64,000 bases of DNA from Phorcus lineatus (Eukaryota; Mollusca; Gastropoda; Trochida; Trochidae), in assembly GCA_921293015.1 (NCBI GenBank), contig OV121089.1, positions 38,674,520-38,738,519 on the forward strand. The letters run 5' to 3'. Below are positions 49,587-62,379 of this stretch, one piece after another; the first letter of the stretch is position 1, and each line of letters opens with the position of its first letter. The position numbers were made by a program, and so were the translations under genes. The notes beneath the pieces were generated by a model. The model worked only from the letters and a program-made list of their open reading frames with translations, had not been told where the DNA came from and did no database searches.

Positions 49587-49680
49587 ATTCTGATGTCAGC
49601 AGTAATGATGATAAGGCGATTTATCATCCTGACACTATGTCTAATCACGGCAACATGTCCCTTTGTTAAGGGATTTGACG
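49587..49680 (+). CDS. Gene B start-codon exon, signal peptide
   Basis: MMIRRFIILTLCLITATCPFV gives a basic n-region and a hydrophobic core, as in gene A. Three in-frame ATGs are possible (49593, 49605, 49608). Alignment with gene A's ATGATAA start supports 49605/49608. The exon ends in phase 1 before GTACGA. Confidence 0.75.
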
Positions 49681-52600
49681 GTACGAATCACCTATTTTTC
49701 ATTCCTGTTTAGTGACTTATAGACTCTGAGTTTCCTCTATAGGTCACTTTAGTCTATACTGTGCACGTCTCGGAGGCAAATAATGCCAAAATAATAAGAA
49801 ATTAAAATATCAACTATAAAGATATTCATATTATTAGACCTTTTCAGTACTATCATTTCATTCATTGCCATTTTACAATTTGAACCCATTATCAGAAAAA
49901 ATGTTCTCATTCACTGTAGTCTTACAATAGAAAGAATCGAACTGCATGCACAATAAAACGGAGACAAATGCAAACTTGTTAAATTTCGGACCCGGGATCT
50001 GAAATAATGGAGACATAATGGTACTTCCAGAATTCGATCGACTTTATTTCTACAAATCATATTTTAACATGTTTCTCGCAATCATTTGGAACAGATGATG
50101 GCCCTTCCCTACTTGTGACTGAAAATAATCGGCTCCTGCACTTGACGGTGTCTGGTACAGGGGTTGCGGAGACTGTGATCCCTACAGAATCAGACTGGAT
50201 CTGTGGAATCACGTATGATCCAGTGGAGGATCACGTGTACTGGAGAGACTGGTTACACGGCTCGATATGGAGGACAGACCTCACTGACGGAAACGTCGAA
50301 AAGATTTTACCTGATAGTCAGGCCGACTTGTGTAAGGAATAAGACACTTAGAAATTTAGAAAAAAACTTTAGTTATCATTTTCCTCGTATTTATTTTTAT
50401 TTTTGATTATAGAAAACCCGTTTGATTTTTAAAAAAGTTGTTGTTTTATTTGATGATTGAAGGAAAAAGAAAGATAAGGTACATAAAATATTGTCATTGT
50501 TTTTCAGATTACTATACATGTGGCCTATCTCTTGACAAACGAGAAAGGAAGTTGTTCTACGATGGTCCTGACTACTCCCAGATCAGTGTTCTCGACCTGG
50601 AGACAAAGCAGTCTGAAATTCTCTTAGAATTACCCGATGGCGGCAATGCGCTCGATATCAGGCTTGATGAGGAGCGAAGGTAACTTGCTTTTACCATTTG
50701 TTATCCTGAACTAATCAACGATTCTCAATGTACCCAATGTGACGTATTCAGTTTGTTATTTTTCTTGTACACTGACTTGATCAATGTATGAGATCTTGAG
50801 TTTCTAAAGGCGCACACGAATATGTCAAACATGTAGCTAATGCACAAGTACTAAATATCTCGAACTTACGAACGGTCTGCACTCAGATAAACTATGGTAT
50901 AAGTTATTTTTAAAATAAGTACAAACATTAACACTCAATATGTTTCCATTCTGTACACTTGTGACCTTAACGTTTCTATATCCCGGTATTAACTTTTCAT
51001 TAATGATTTCAGGTCATTTGTAAAGATTATAAATTATTATTACATTGTATCTATGATAAGCAACATCGAGTCCCTATGTGTTCAATTCAGGCAAATATGT
51101 AATCACAAGCAGATAACTGAGATAAGGTTTGAGTGATTATATTTTATGCCACTAATTAATAAGGACTTTTCACAACTTAACTATGACAATCTTTTTTTAT
51201 TTTTGTATCAAAAGAAGGATGCAAATTTTGAAATTTGAAGTTTGAAATAACACCTCTTTCCTTTTAAAAAAAATCCACCTAAAATCTTTATGATGTTAAC
51301 ATGCCAATCACAGCTTGAATTTTTTGCATTAACATGACCAACAAAAGTATGTGAAATAAATTCTTAATTCTATATTCATATTCCTAATGGTGTTTGTTAT
51401 AACGATACACTTTTGTCAATTGAAATAAATTGCTTCTTTTACAAAAATCAAATCATTTTCAGATTGATTTATTGGAGAACTGATGATCACAATATTCAAT
51501 CTGCGGACTATAAAGGGGAAAACTATAAACAACTAATACATGATCCTGAGTGGGTGTCTGCCTTTTCCCTCGATAAAGAAGGTATCAATCCTTTTCCTTT
51601 CTCATGTTCTTCCGCCAACATGGTATTCACAGAGACATCGCCTCTTATCAAGACAACTAGTTGGAAATAAAGGATTGTTCTGGAGATAATTCAGTCAATA
51701 TTTTAGTTCAGTTTTGTGTTTGAAGTTCAGATTGATATACAGTACTATTTTCAGGTGGAGTGTTATACTGGTGTTCTCACTGGGATAAAATCAGATCGAT
51801 GACAACTGACGGAAAAGAGAGAGGAGAAGTAGCGATGAACAACCATAATGGATACTGTGATGATATTGTCTTTGTTGACCAAACACTTGTGTTTGTGGAA
51901 GGCGGCAATACGTATGTACACTCTGACCTATAGAAACTTTTTCTCTATTTGACAAAATAAATAATAATAAGGGACACTTGAAATGAAATCATTGTAAGAC
52001 ACACTTTAAGGAAAACTTTCATATCAAGTGGAGATTCTCCAATGACGTGGGCACACAAAGGGCTCTTAAATCTTTCAGATGTTTTGTAGTATGTGTATTT
52101 TTTAGTCTATGTTAATATGACCTTTTTTACATATTGTTTTAATTGTAAATTATGAATAAAAACTTATGTGGTTAAGAAGTTTTTTTCCTTAAGTAAATTT
52201 ATAAAACAGTTGGCATCATTTGCCAAAAGTATTTGAACGTGTGCATGGCATAAACAAATATTCACCTGTGGTCCTTTTTTGTAAATGATTTATAAAACCG
52301 GACGTTGGTCACGAATAAATCAGAAACTACACACTGATAATGCCAATTATTTCTTGACCAACAAAATTAAATATCGACAAGAGTGTATCTGTTGTATTTG
52401 TAAACAAACATTCAGTATAAATGGTACTGTTCTTAATCTACAAATTGCATGATTTCAGGATCTATTATGTGCCATCCGTGGGTGGGAGTGCTACGCCTTT
52501 TATATCTAAATCTGGGTATAATTTTTACCGATTGCAAGTCAATTCAAAAGGTAAGTAATTTACAAAAAAAAAAGTACATGTCAATTACACAAAATAAAGA

Positions 52601-55600
52601 TTCTGATATAATTATAATCAACAGCATTCAACTGTGTTACCATTAACGAGCGTTTGAAATGTTCATTCATGCTTTTTGATCATAGAATCTAACTATCATA
52701 TCTTTGGGGTCACACTTCAGCAAACGTTTTTGTACTTATTCGGGTTGTGTCCCTAGCGGGATTCGAACCAACACCTTCAGAATCATGCGACACCGCCAGC
52801 ATTGACGTACCAGCAGCGAAATGGATGAGGTAATTGGTTGCTGGAATTGACGCAGACGGACAGTGTGGTTTTCATGATATTTGGTTTATGCAAGTAAAAT
52901 GGACACTCAACGTTTTCCAAGATAACCAAGAGTTCATTTTCAGGTCCATTTTATGAGGAACCTCCCGAGATAACCATTGACCTTACACCAAGTAATGGAA
53001 CGCCTAAAAGCAAGTTAACTTTCTACTGCAACTTCAAGGAACACTATGTTGATGTTGCGTATAGAACCATCTGGACAGTCGATGGTCAAGTGATTGTCCA
53101 GACAGAACCTGAAACATGGTCAAGTGGTAAAGTCATCTATATCCAGGCTCTGACTGAGAATGATCTGATGAACGCTGGAATAACCACCCTCGGATTTCAG
53201 GTGCACCATTAAAATATTAATGCGCATTTCCCCAGTCATGTTCATTGGGTTTGATTTTTAAAAATACATTATAGAAGTATCCTTTCTAAGATGAGAAAAC
53301 ATTTTCATTTACCATAATTTCACAATATTTTCTTTCTGCATATCACAAAAGGTACAATGTTCAGTAGAAGCGGACAGGAATGGATCTCTATCAACGTCAC
53401 TGAATTCAAACAGCAAATTTATCGGTATACAGGTAAAACCGCATTCATTCGTTTTTCTTATTTAATCTTCCCTCATTTAACCTTGGTTTAATTTGGACAG
53501 CATTCATCTAACACTGAGGCTAAAGAATATTGCCAATAAGTTGATTAAGAAAGTTTTGTAAATATATAGGCAGGTGAGTGAATTAAGAAGGTTTTGGAAA
53601 AGAAAAAGTAGATTTTTCATATGTTAAAGCGGTTTTCTCTCAACAATGACAAAGTCTTACAATTATATACTAAATGGTTAAACTTATCCAAAAGGCATTT
53701 AACCGATTGTTCCTCTGGTTTCACAAGTCTTGATGAATCGCTTAACATTTTCATATTAAAAAATACTTCCATCTACGAAATGATTACCAAAACATGTCCT
53801 TGCTGTTTATCACAAAGTAACTGATTGTCCGATTCTATTGCGTTTTGGTTGCAGCTCTCTGAAACATCTTTATCGATGGCTATGGGTGAATTCGCAGACA
53901 TATCTCTACAGCTTACAGTTCCCTTCGGATGTGGAGCACAATCAGAGCCGTGTCAGCTGCATATTGAAGCTTTTACAACCGGTTGGTGATTAAAGTTTGA
54001 CAAAATTTGTGTCACGAAACGTTTACATCTCTTTTGAATGAAATTTGTATTTGACAGGCGGCACAAGCTTTATTCAGTTATGTAAGGCCATTACAGTAGT
54101 GGATTACATTTAAAAAACCACTCACGTAGAAATATATGAATATAATTATTTACGTCTATTTTTAAATATATTTCAGGAAGATTGTAAAATAAAATATGGT
54201 AATGATATTCATACAAATATAAAGCTTTTTTCATCTTTATAGAGAGTTGAAATTATAGAGAGGTTGTTAACCCTCAGAATTTGATAATGTTTACAAATAA
54301 AAGTACATTAAATACATATTCAACATGGCCTTCATTTGGAAGATAGATAGCTGCGTATGTCATGTTTCTGTGATTCAATGTTATTATACCACTACAAATT
54401 TAGTTTTAAACAGACGACATTAGCGATATTCTAACATGACCGTCTGTTATTAGTTGTTAAAGAGCGAACACCTTATAGAGCACAAACTTCAGAGTAGAAA
54501 GGCCTTTATACCTAGTCCCTTTTTAAGAGATATAGGACGGTAAAAAAAAGGATAGTGCAAGCTTGATATACCATGATTTGTGATGTCAAAGGGTTAAAGG
54601 ATTTAGAAAAAATAACAACGTGACTGTTTGACTGATGACTTAACGTTGTCTATGAATGCGCTAGCGTAATGGCACTCTAAAGACGCCATTTTATTGTTCA
54701 GGGGCCGACTCAACGTAAATGCGTTTCAATTTACGTAAAAATACAACGATTAAATCATAAAATAAACAACACATTTTTCAATTGACCAATGCCATAAAAA
54801 CTATTAAATAGATTAATTGATATTGAGTAATGAATAGAATACTAAACGAATGATGAAATTTATGCAAGGAGTGAATAGAAGTTGGTATCTCACTCACTTT
54901 CGTTCGGCTGATACCAAATTTTATCTTTGTATAAGATATTATCACTGACCATTCGTTTAGTGTTCTATATTTCATGATAAAAATTAGTAGAAACGTATGT
55001 GCAAAATTACATTTTATCAGATAACACCTTAACCCCATCTCCACAGAGGTCCTCAATGAATGTGAAGCTACTGTGCAGATTCCTGAGGGTGGAGTTGTTA
55101 TCGATTCTACACACTGGAGTTCCCCAGTGAATCTTACACTATCCAGCAAGATATCGCCAACTTATGGAACCTTGAGCAGGCTTGTTACACTAAAACTAGT
55201 CACATCATCACTGGAACATCAGATATGGGCAGACTATGAACTTGGAGTTGTAAAGGTGAGGCAATAAACCTTTTATATGGATGGTATTGTTTTAGTACCA
55301 TAGCTTAAAGGGGCGGTATCACGTTTTTTTAGGAAAATAAAGTGATCTCACGAAAACGAAAATAAATTTCCACTTGCAAAACATTGTTTCTAATCAAAAG
55401 AGACAGTTTTTCAAATGAGCATTCCATGATCGGTAAAGTAATGCGAATCCACTTCCCTGCTTTAAATGATTTAAATATGTTCACACAAAAATAGCCACTA
55501 GTGGCTTTGTCTTGATTACTTCCTCTACGACTACTGAGTAATGTTGTGTTTGGCCCTCTAAAGAAATTACATTAGGCATAATGTAATAGTTATAGAGGAC

Positions 55601-58600
55601 GTATTATTTTACAGTTAGGTTTAACTAGATTTTGTCGAGAGGGTACACTGGTCAGCGTGTCCCTTCGTGCTTCCGTTTGTCATTCCGAAATCGTTTTCGG
55701 AGCTTTTTCTCGAAAATATATGAATTGGCAATTTCAAATTTGGTATGAATGTTACCGATGGATACTGATGTACCTTTTGTGGTTGATACTTGAGGGTGCA
55801 AAACAAATTAAAATTTTGGCGTTAACGGCCAAATTTTACGGCTTTGTTTCTTTTCTGTAGCATTTTTCGAAACCAATATGATTTCGAAACTTCAATTTTA
55901 GTGTGAATGTTACCTATAGGTGTGCCTTTTATGGTTAAACCTCCAGGATGGAAATGACTTTAAAATATTGAATAAACAGACAAATTTGAATAGTTTGCTT
56001 CTTTTCTATGATTACTTTTTAATACTTTTGTTGTAAGATTTTCTCTGGCCAAATTCGCCTTCCCAACACTCGCGATGGACTCATTTTTGTGATTTATTCC
56101 AAATTTTTGTTATTCTTTCCATGAACATCCGTCCCACTCAGAACTGATCCAAAGAGGCTACTCTTCTCTGTGAGCAAGCCTTTGTGCTTTAAGCTGCGAT
56201 CATTTTATAACATGATAAAGTTACTGTGAGAGGATGAAAATCTCTTTGTTAAGAACAACCTAGACTTTGATTCGGCTCGACTTGTAGTCGAGAGGCTTGA
56301 AGCGATTGCTAATCCAATGATTTGTCTTTTAGGGAGATCTCAGCCGAATTGAACACAAACAATCTAGCTTTCCGCAATTCGTTTTGCGAACCCACCCCTC
56401 GTTGCCTTATGACGCAATCGATGAAAGAAGTGACGTGTGGTCACCATCAAGTCTTCGCCCTCCCGTACTTCCGGGTATTGACATATGTCAGTAGGGGTTG
56501 ACTGGCGGGCTATGTGCCATCTGGAGACAGTTGTCTAAAATATTTGAGTGGGGTTTCTGCATCCTGATCTCCGCAACACCTTCCCTGACTAACTGAACGC
56601 CGGACTGGTTCGCCAGTAAGTGTGAGCTGGTGCAGTTTAACTAAGCTTAACTCACGTTTCTCAAAGCATTGTTTTAGAGGTTTTCAAACATCCTGTACAA
56701 TGATCCTGTACAAGACAGTGGGAGTATTGTCAAAGTCTCATCAACAGTCACATCAACGTCCTACAGTTTGACACAGCTGGTTAAGTATCCTACCACTCGT
56801 CAGCGCGACTGCGTTGTTAATGCCTGTAAGGGCACTCGGATATCTCTGGTGCAGCTGGGACAATTAATCATCAGAAGCTCTACCAGGATGGACCGATTTC
56901 CAAGAGGTCAAGAACGTCCTTGCAGATGATATCTTTCGACAAGACAGTTTTCCCTCCATATAGTAGCAGCTACGACTCCATACTTACAAGTGTTTCCCTT
57001 GTTTTGTGGCTGGTTCGGCAGGCCTCTGATTGACCTAATTTCGACAAAAGCAAACTTACAGTTACTGACGTAGGTATCACCGGTTTAGGTCCCAGGAGCT
57101 TGGCTCCAGACTAGCTCTTGCGAAACTGTAGACCATTTGCATCATGATAGCCCTTTGGCTCCCCATTTTCAATCTGTATGCTTATGTCCGATTGATACTT
57201 GCACGCTCTTTGACTATGTCTTGGTACCCGATTATGCGTACCATGTCGAAGTGATTGCACTTGTCACTCAAACTCGTCCAGCGATTGCAGACCGACCTTA
57301 GCGTTCCGTTTGGGTAAATGTTCCACCCTGTTGCGCATTCATACCACGCAAAATGTCCCTTTCTACCGCAGGATCCGCCCCATTATCGAATACACTTACG
57401 TGTGGTTTGCGCAATGATCCCACTGTGTTACACGCCTAAGTTTTGCCGTGCAAACCCCTAAGGGACAAACATCTTACACACTAAATATCAATAACAGAAG
57501 AACTTCGATGCTTTTCTGATTTGACTTGCATTGTATTACACAGCTGGCCTGTCAATTGGCCTTTCATAAATTTAAACAATTAGACACACTTTAATCTATC
57601 AAATCGCTCCGATGGCTTGACGGCCTCTTCATCGATGGCTTGAATTCAAAGGTCACCTGACCCCACCCCTGGAACAGTACTCAGATCAGAAACGAGTGGT
57701 TCATTTGATCTAATCATTGTTTAACACTCGGACAAGTACCGACACATTTTCCTTTTTAATACTCCGCATGCCTAAGATGATTTTGTTTTAAAAACATTTT
57801 CACAGATGTTCTAACATCTGCTTTACGGTAGTATCTATTTACTTTCACCAACATGTCAAGGCTCCAACAAAGTTATGAAAATCATCCTGAAGACTAGTAT
57901 GTCCTGTAGTTTAGTGCTGCATTCTAAGGCTGTATATTCGTGTTCTAGGTTGAGTTGACAAAGGACACTTCTCGAATTCAACACAAGAAATGCCATTCTG
58001 CGAACGACCCTCACATGAAAACGTTTGATGGCAGGTAAACATGGGATAAGTACATCTGTAGAACTAACTCTGTTGTACATTGTTTTTAGTATATGGTTTA
58101 TATTTGATATGAAAACAATGAAATGTGCTAACAAATAATTTGGAGATGCCTATACATTTTCATTGTAATATTAAGTATTTCTTTAATGTGACCAGTTGCT
58201 TATATGCTATTGTTGATAAGAAAACTTTTGTTGTTCTTTTCAGACTTTATGAACATCAGTTTAAAGGCAACTTTACGTTATACAAGCACCAGAAGTTACC
58301 AATCGAGGTAACAGTTCCTTATCATAGCTTAAATTTTTCTTTGATTGATGCAAAGCTCACTATAATCTGCAAAGGAGGTTACACTACTATTTTGACGAAT
58401 TTGCTTTCATGAGGACAAATTTCAACACATGTAGGCATAAGTATTGGAATTAATTTTATGCTTGATATTACATTTACTTTTTGTGTAAATCAACCCGACT
58501 GATGCTTCCAGGTACAAATGCAAACGGTTTCGTGTGGCTACGGTCCCAACATCTGGTGTAACTGTGGAGTGGCAGTGAGAGCCGGCAGGACGGTGTTCGA

Positions 58601-61427
58601 GATCAACAGGTGCCCTGGACAGTCTCGGATCTGGTTTATAAGCTACACTCTGTGTGAGGATGGACAAGACATCCTGCAGGTCAAGCAGAAGGGCAGTGAA
58701 TATATTGTTAGTTATTTTTATGAATATTAATATTTATACTATTTTGTTATTTTCATTATATATTTTATTAATCACAAGTAGTGATATACACGAATATGTT
58801 ACCGTACACAGCGCATGTCCCAGTATCTTGTAAATTGATAAATCCATTGTTCGTATCTTCATTCTACCGGACTTTCGCAAAACAAGCAGGTCGTTTTCTT
58901 GATATTTCCATGAGATCTTATTTGAAAAGATTCGATGAAAAATTATTCACTACACTCGGAAATGTGTTGTATAACATTTACGACACTCGTGAAAATTGAT
59001 GAAAAATCCTTGCTCCCGTTCTGGATATACACACATTGTTATTAGTTTCATAAAAGTCATATGACACACTTCTCAGTGGAATAATCTCTTTTTAAAATAT
59101 CATCCTGTTGATGACCTCTGCCAGGATCAATCGCTCTTAGATAAAGTATCAGTAATACACAAAATATTTTGTTTTCAAGATTTCGCTGCCCTCAGGAGGA
59201 AAGGTGAAAGTAAATGTCTACGGAACCCTCCTTAATGTCGCCTTATGGCCATCAGTCCAGGACGTGGAACAAAGTGCAGGGTTGTGTGGTAGATTGTCTA
59301 GGGATGACGTGTGTAGTGACGACTTCACGCTGAGAGATGGAAGCTACACGACGGATTCCTCAGCATTATTTTCCTGTTATAGGGGTCGGCGAGACAGTTT
59401 GCCATTGTTTTCGAATTCCTGGCGGTATGAAAATAAAGTTGCCCTTTTCGCAATCTAGTCAAAATCCAATCATTGATTCGCGTCCCAGTCTTATATCTGG
59501 TTGTCACTTGTCACTCATCTAAGATCTGACAGAGTCCTGTGGAGATACGTGTTTACATGAAGTAATGATTTTACCTATCACGATTTAGTTTCAAATTCTG
59601 AAAGAAACTTAAAAGTTCAGACATCGATTTTCTTAGTAGCGTTGTGAAAATTAAACCGTAAGGCAATAGCCTGAATTTTTTTAATGTTTGTAACATAGCT
59701 TTCACTTGTCAACCCGTGATAACTTACAGTGACAGTGATTTACCATGGCTAACATATACATCAAAACGTATGAGCTGTCTTACAATATAGATATGCTTAT
59801 AATTACTACAGATAATTTTTTTGATGGTAGACATCTTTCATGATAAGCCAAAATGCCAATGAAAGCTAGAATTTCATTGCTTGGATAATAGTCGGCCAAA
59901 TGGAATAACTGATTGACTAATTTCGAAGTCATTTCTTGTCCAAAGTTCATGTTCACACGGATCCCTTCGGGATTCTGTCAGATCGACAATTTACAACTCA
60001 AAATAAGATTAGGGAGCGAAGAAATTTCTTTCGTAACACATCTTCTTAATATGAACAAATTATGTTTGTTTGTTAATAATGTTTTGGATATAATCTTGTA
60101 GAATATATGTTGTATTCTGTTCCTCAGTGTACTTGAAGGGAGCAACTTATTCGATCACAAAGATCACGGATCTCTGGATGGCTGGCCATACAGTAAGAAG
60201 TTCTGTTCTTGCCCTCATATTGAAAGGAGAGGGCAGGTAGGACAAGATACCCGAACGACTTCATGTTCGACGGATTTTACTGTCAACACTTGTAAATATC
60301 GGATGCATGCGGGATTCAGACCTGTTATCTGTGAAGACAAGCATCGTATCGGACGAAGAAGTATAGGTTGTTCTTTGTTGATGACTTACATCATTAGAAT
60401 ATTTCAATGGAATCAAGGGCTGTCTTAAAAACGATTCAACATAAATCCATGGTATAATAATTATATATTTAACATCCGGTTACATTCCTTTTCAATATCT
60501 CTTCTCATGTAAGAACAGCATTATTGACAAATATTTTTTGAGGGATAAAGACTTGCAGACGAGATTTTGTCCTGATTTCAGCAAGTGAATTCTTTGCAAG
60601 GAAACTGGACTGAAGACTCCGCTCGAGTGGAATGCAAGAAAATTTTCCAGGCATCAGGATCAGTCCAGGTTTGTGGAGACATTGAAGGAGTGGACACCAA
60701 CAGTAGCATTGAAGACTGTGTTCTTGATATAAAGGTAATTCGAGAACGACGGAGACGTTTCTAATGTCTTAATATATTATCTCCAAATTGATAAATTATT
60801 ATGTAATCAATCACAGCTCAGTTGTACTGAAGCAACACGAATAGACCATCACTAACGATATACACAGGTGTTGCTGGTTCCAATTCCAAACTATCATTAG
60901 GCCGCATGCATAACCAATTATTAAGTTGTAAACTCAGCTTGTCTGATTATGGTTGTGTAATGTTTTTGTTTTTTATTTTGATTAAAATATTTTTTTAGAT
61001 TTATTAAAAGGAAAATATTGGAAGAGGTAATCCAACTTAGTGAAGCCCGCTCCTGATCTTGTTTTCACCTTCTCAGAAGGCTATGGCCGTCCATATGCAC
61101 ATATGATATTGTATTTTTAATGTAAGCTTTATTAAACTCGCCTGGATTTGAATTCTATTAATGCTGTTTGATTCTTTATCATTTTATTATACTGGGCCCT
61201 CTTGTACATAAAATTAATCTTACTTTTGTTTTATTATTTCCAGTTGACTGGAACGACAGATTTCAGTCCCTACTCAGTTGACACAGTTCGCAGTGAATGC
61301 CTCAACGAAGTTGATCTGAACCCAGTCCTCCAGGAAAAGTCCTCTCAATCAAATGAATCTATATATGACCTGGTTACTGCACATGCTTGTCCTCATGATT
61401 GTACAGGACATGGAAACTGCAACGAAG
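49605..61427 (+). CDS. Gene B: YWTD-propeller / VWDE-like protein, 3' part not in window
   Basis: This is the tandem paralogue of gene A. Exons: 49587-49680 (ATG 49605), 50095-50331, 50508-50679, 51463-51581, 51755-51911, 52459-52550, 52944-53200, 53352-53432, 53855-53981, 55047-55255, 57949-58034, 58244-58307, 58512-58706, 59180-59424, 60128-60366 (3' end uncertain), 60582-60734, 61244-61427. Most lengths equal gene A's or differ by whole codons. The product has a signal peptide, YWTD propeller, VWDE-type modules, a VWD domain and the first half of an EGF domain. It lacks both EGF-CA exons of gene A. No exon for the rest of the EGF, stalk or membrane helix appears before 64000, so the gene is either longer than the window or truncated. 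The splice phase between the 60128 and 60582 exons does not match. Confidence 0.82.
50095..52550 (+). CDS. Gene B exons for the YWTD (LDLR class B) propeller
   Basis: Five exons (50095-50331, 50508-50679, 51463-51581, 51755-51911, 52459-52550) encode about 260 residues. Blade motifs are ICGITYDPVEDHVYWRDW, GSIWRTDLTDGN, LIYWRTDDHNIQSADYKG and GVLYWCSHWDKIRSMTTDGK. The fifth exon (TIYYVPSVGGSATPF ... QVNSKG) completes the last blade. Its clear equivalent in gene A was not found. All junctions are in phase, and the exon set runs directly into the VWDE modules without EGF exons. Confidence 0.82.
52746..52825 (-). repeat. tRNA-like relic, probably SINE-derived, in gene B intron
   Basis: On the minus strand GGTTCGAATCCCGCTAGGGAC provides a T-arm-like box B, preceded by GCTGCTGGTACGTCAATGCTGG. 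It shares GGTTCGAATCCCGC(C/T)AGGG with the relic at 5850-5915. It occupies the intron where gene A has its EGF exons. No complete cloverleaf was folded. Confidence 0.35.
52944..55255 (+). CDS. Gene B exons for the VWDE N-terminal ectodomain modules
   Basis: Exons 52944-53200, 53352-53432, 53855-53981 and 55047-55255 have lengths 257, 81, 127 and 209 against gene A's 257, 81, 130 and 209. Conserved features are KLTFYCNFKEHYVDV...TIWTVDGQVIV, QCSVEADRNGS, LTVPFGCGAQSEPCQL and LTLSSKISPTYG...HQIWADYELGVVK. Confidence 0.78.
55256..57948 (+). other. Gene B intron (2.7 kb) with a GC-richer, decayed insertion
   Basis: Between about 56300 and 57480 the base composition is visibly less AT-rich than its surroundings, with several direct-looking coding-like fragments but no long open frame on either strand. 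This suggests an old transposable-element insertion. I could not assign it to a family. The corresponding gene A intron (26422-27012) is only 0.6 kb. Confidence 0.45.
57949..60366 (+). CDS. Gene B von Willebrand factor type D (VWD) domain exons
   Basis: Exons 57949-58034, 58244-58307, 58512-58706, 59180-59424 and 60128-about 60366 carry KCHSANDPHMKTFDG, FKGNFTLYKH, CGYGPNIWCNCGVAVRAG, VKVNVYGTLLNV and SAGLCGRLSRDDVCSDDF. The polybasic end is reduced to HRIGRRSI against gene A's RRRRSS. The donor of the last exon is unclear: the visible GTs (60361, 60367) leave phase 1, whereas the next exon must start in phase 0. Confidence 0.83.
60582..61427 (+). CDS. Gene B post-VWD exons with start of EGF domain
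   Basis: Exons 60582-60734 (GNWTEDSARVEC...SSIEDCVLDIK) and 61244-61427 (LTGTTDF...HACPHDCTGHGNCNEG) match gene A in length (153 and 184). The second ends in phase 1 with a normal GT donor (GAAG|GTAATA), where gene A uses GC. The rest of the EGF domain should be in the next exon, which is not present in the remaining 2.6 kb. Confidence 0.82.
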
Positions 61428-61476
61428 GTAATAGTTTCTCAACTAAAAGATGTTTTCAACACATCGGTTGCCAATG

Positions 61477-61479
<3 letters not shown>

Positions 61480-61519
<40 letters not shown>
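61480..61519. repeat. (AT)n microsatellite in gene B intron
   Basis: An AT dinucleotide run of about 40 bases lies about 55 bases after the donor at 61427. Confidence 0.9.
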
Positions 61520-61522
<3 letters not shown>

Positions 61523-61665
61523 CCGTGCAATCTGGGAATGATCACAATGTTCGAACAATCTAGGAATTTTGTTCAATCAACAATCTGGGAACGATCACAA
61601 TCTGGGAATTTGCTTATTGTAGTATATTTTGCATTATAAAATGAGAATTGTCTAGTTTATATAGG

Positions 61666-62352
61666 TTCTCAGATTATGAAAGGCTCACGGCTCGCCTATA
61701 TGTCAAACTGAGGAATTATAGAGATCTATTCTTAGATTGTGAAGGGCTCATAGCTCACCTTTATTTAAAATGGGAGGGTATAGCAGTCGATTCTCAGATT
61801 GTGAAGGGTCCATAGCTCGCCTATAAATCAAACTGAGGGAGTATAGAGGTCGGTTCCTAGATTGTGAAGGGCTCAACGCTCGCCTTAAACTCAAACTGAC
61901 GGAGTATAAGGGTCGATTCTCATACTGCGAACGGCTTACAGCTCACCTTTATTTTAAGTGAGTGGGTTTAGAAGTCAATTTTCAGATTGAGATGGGCTCA
62001 GATATCGTCATTTTGTGAAACTGACGGAGTATAGGGGCCGATTCCTAGATTGTGAAGGGCTTACAGCTCACCTATATATCAAACTGAGAGGGTATTTAGG
62101 AGTCGATTTTCAGATTGTGAAGGGCTCACAGATCGGCTTTATGAGAAACTGACGGAGTATAGGGCTCGATTATCAGATTGTGAAGGGCTTACAGCTCACT
62201 TTTATTTTAACTGAGAGGGTATGGGAGTCGATTCTCAGATTGTGAAAGGCTTATAGCTCGCCTATGTATCAAACTGAGAGGGTATAAGAGTCGATTCTCA
62301 GACTGTGAAGGGCTCATAGGTCGTCTTTACGTCAAATTAAGGGAGTATAGAA
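61666..62352 (+). repeat. 63-bp satellite array, forward orientation, about 11 units
   Basis: Units of about 63 bp contain CAGATTGTGAAGGGCTCA, CTCGCCTTTAT and AACTGAGGGAGTATAG. They are individually diverged, indicating an older or slower-homogenising array than the one at the right edge. Confidence 0.9.
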
Positions 62353-62379
62353 GCATGTTAACACAGATGAAAATGGAAA

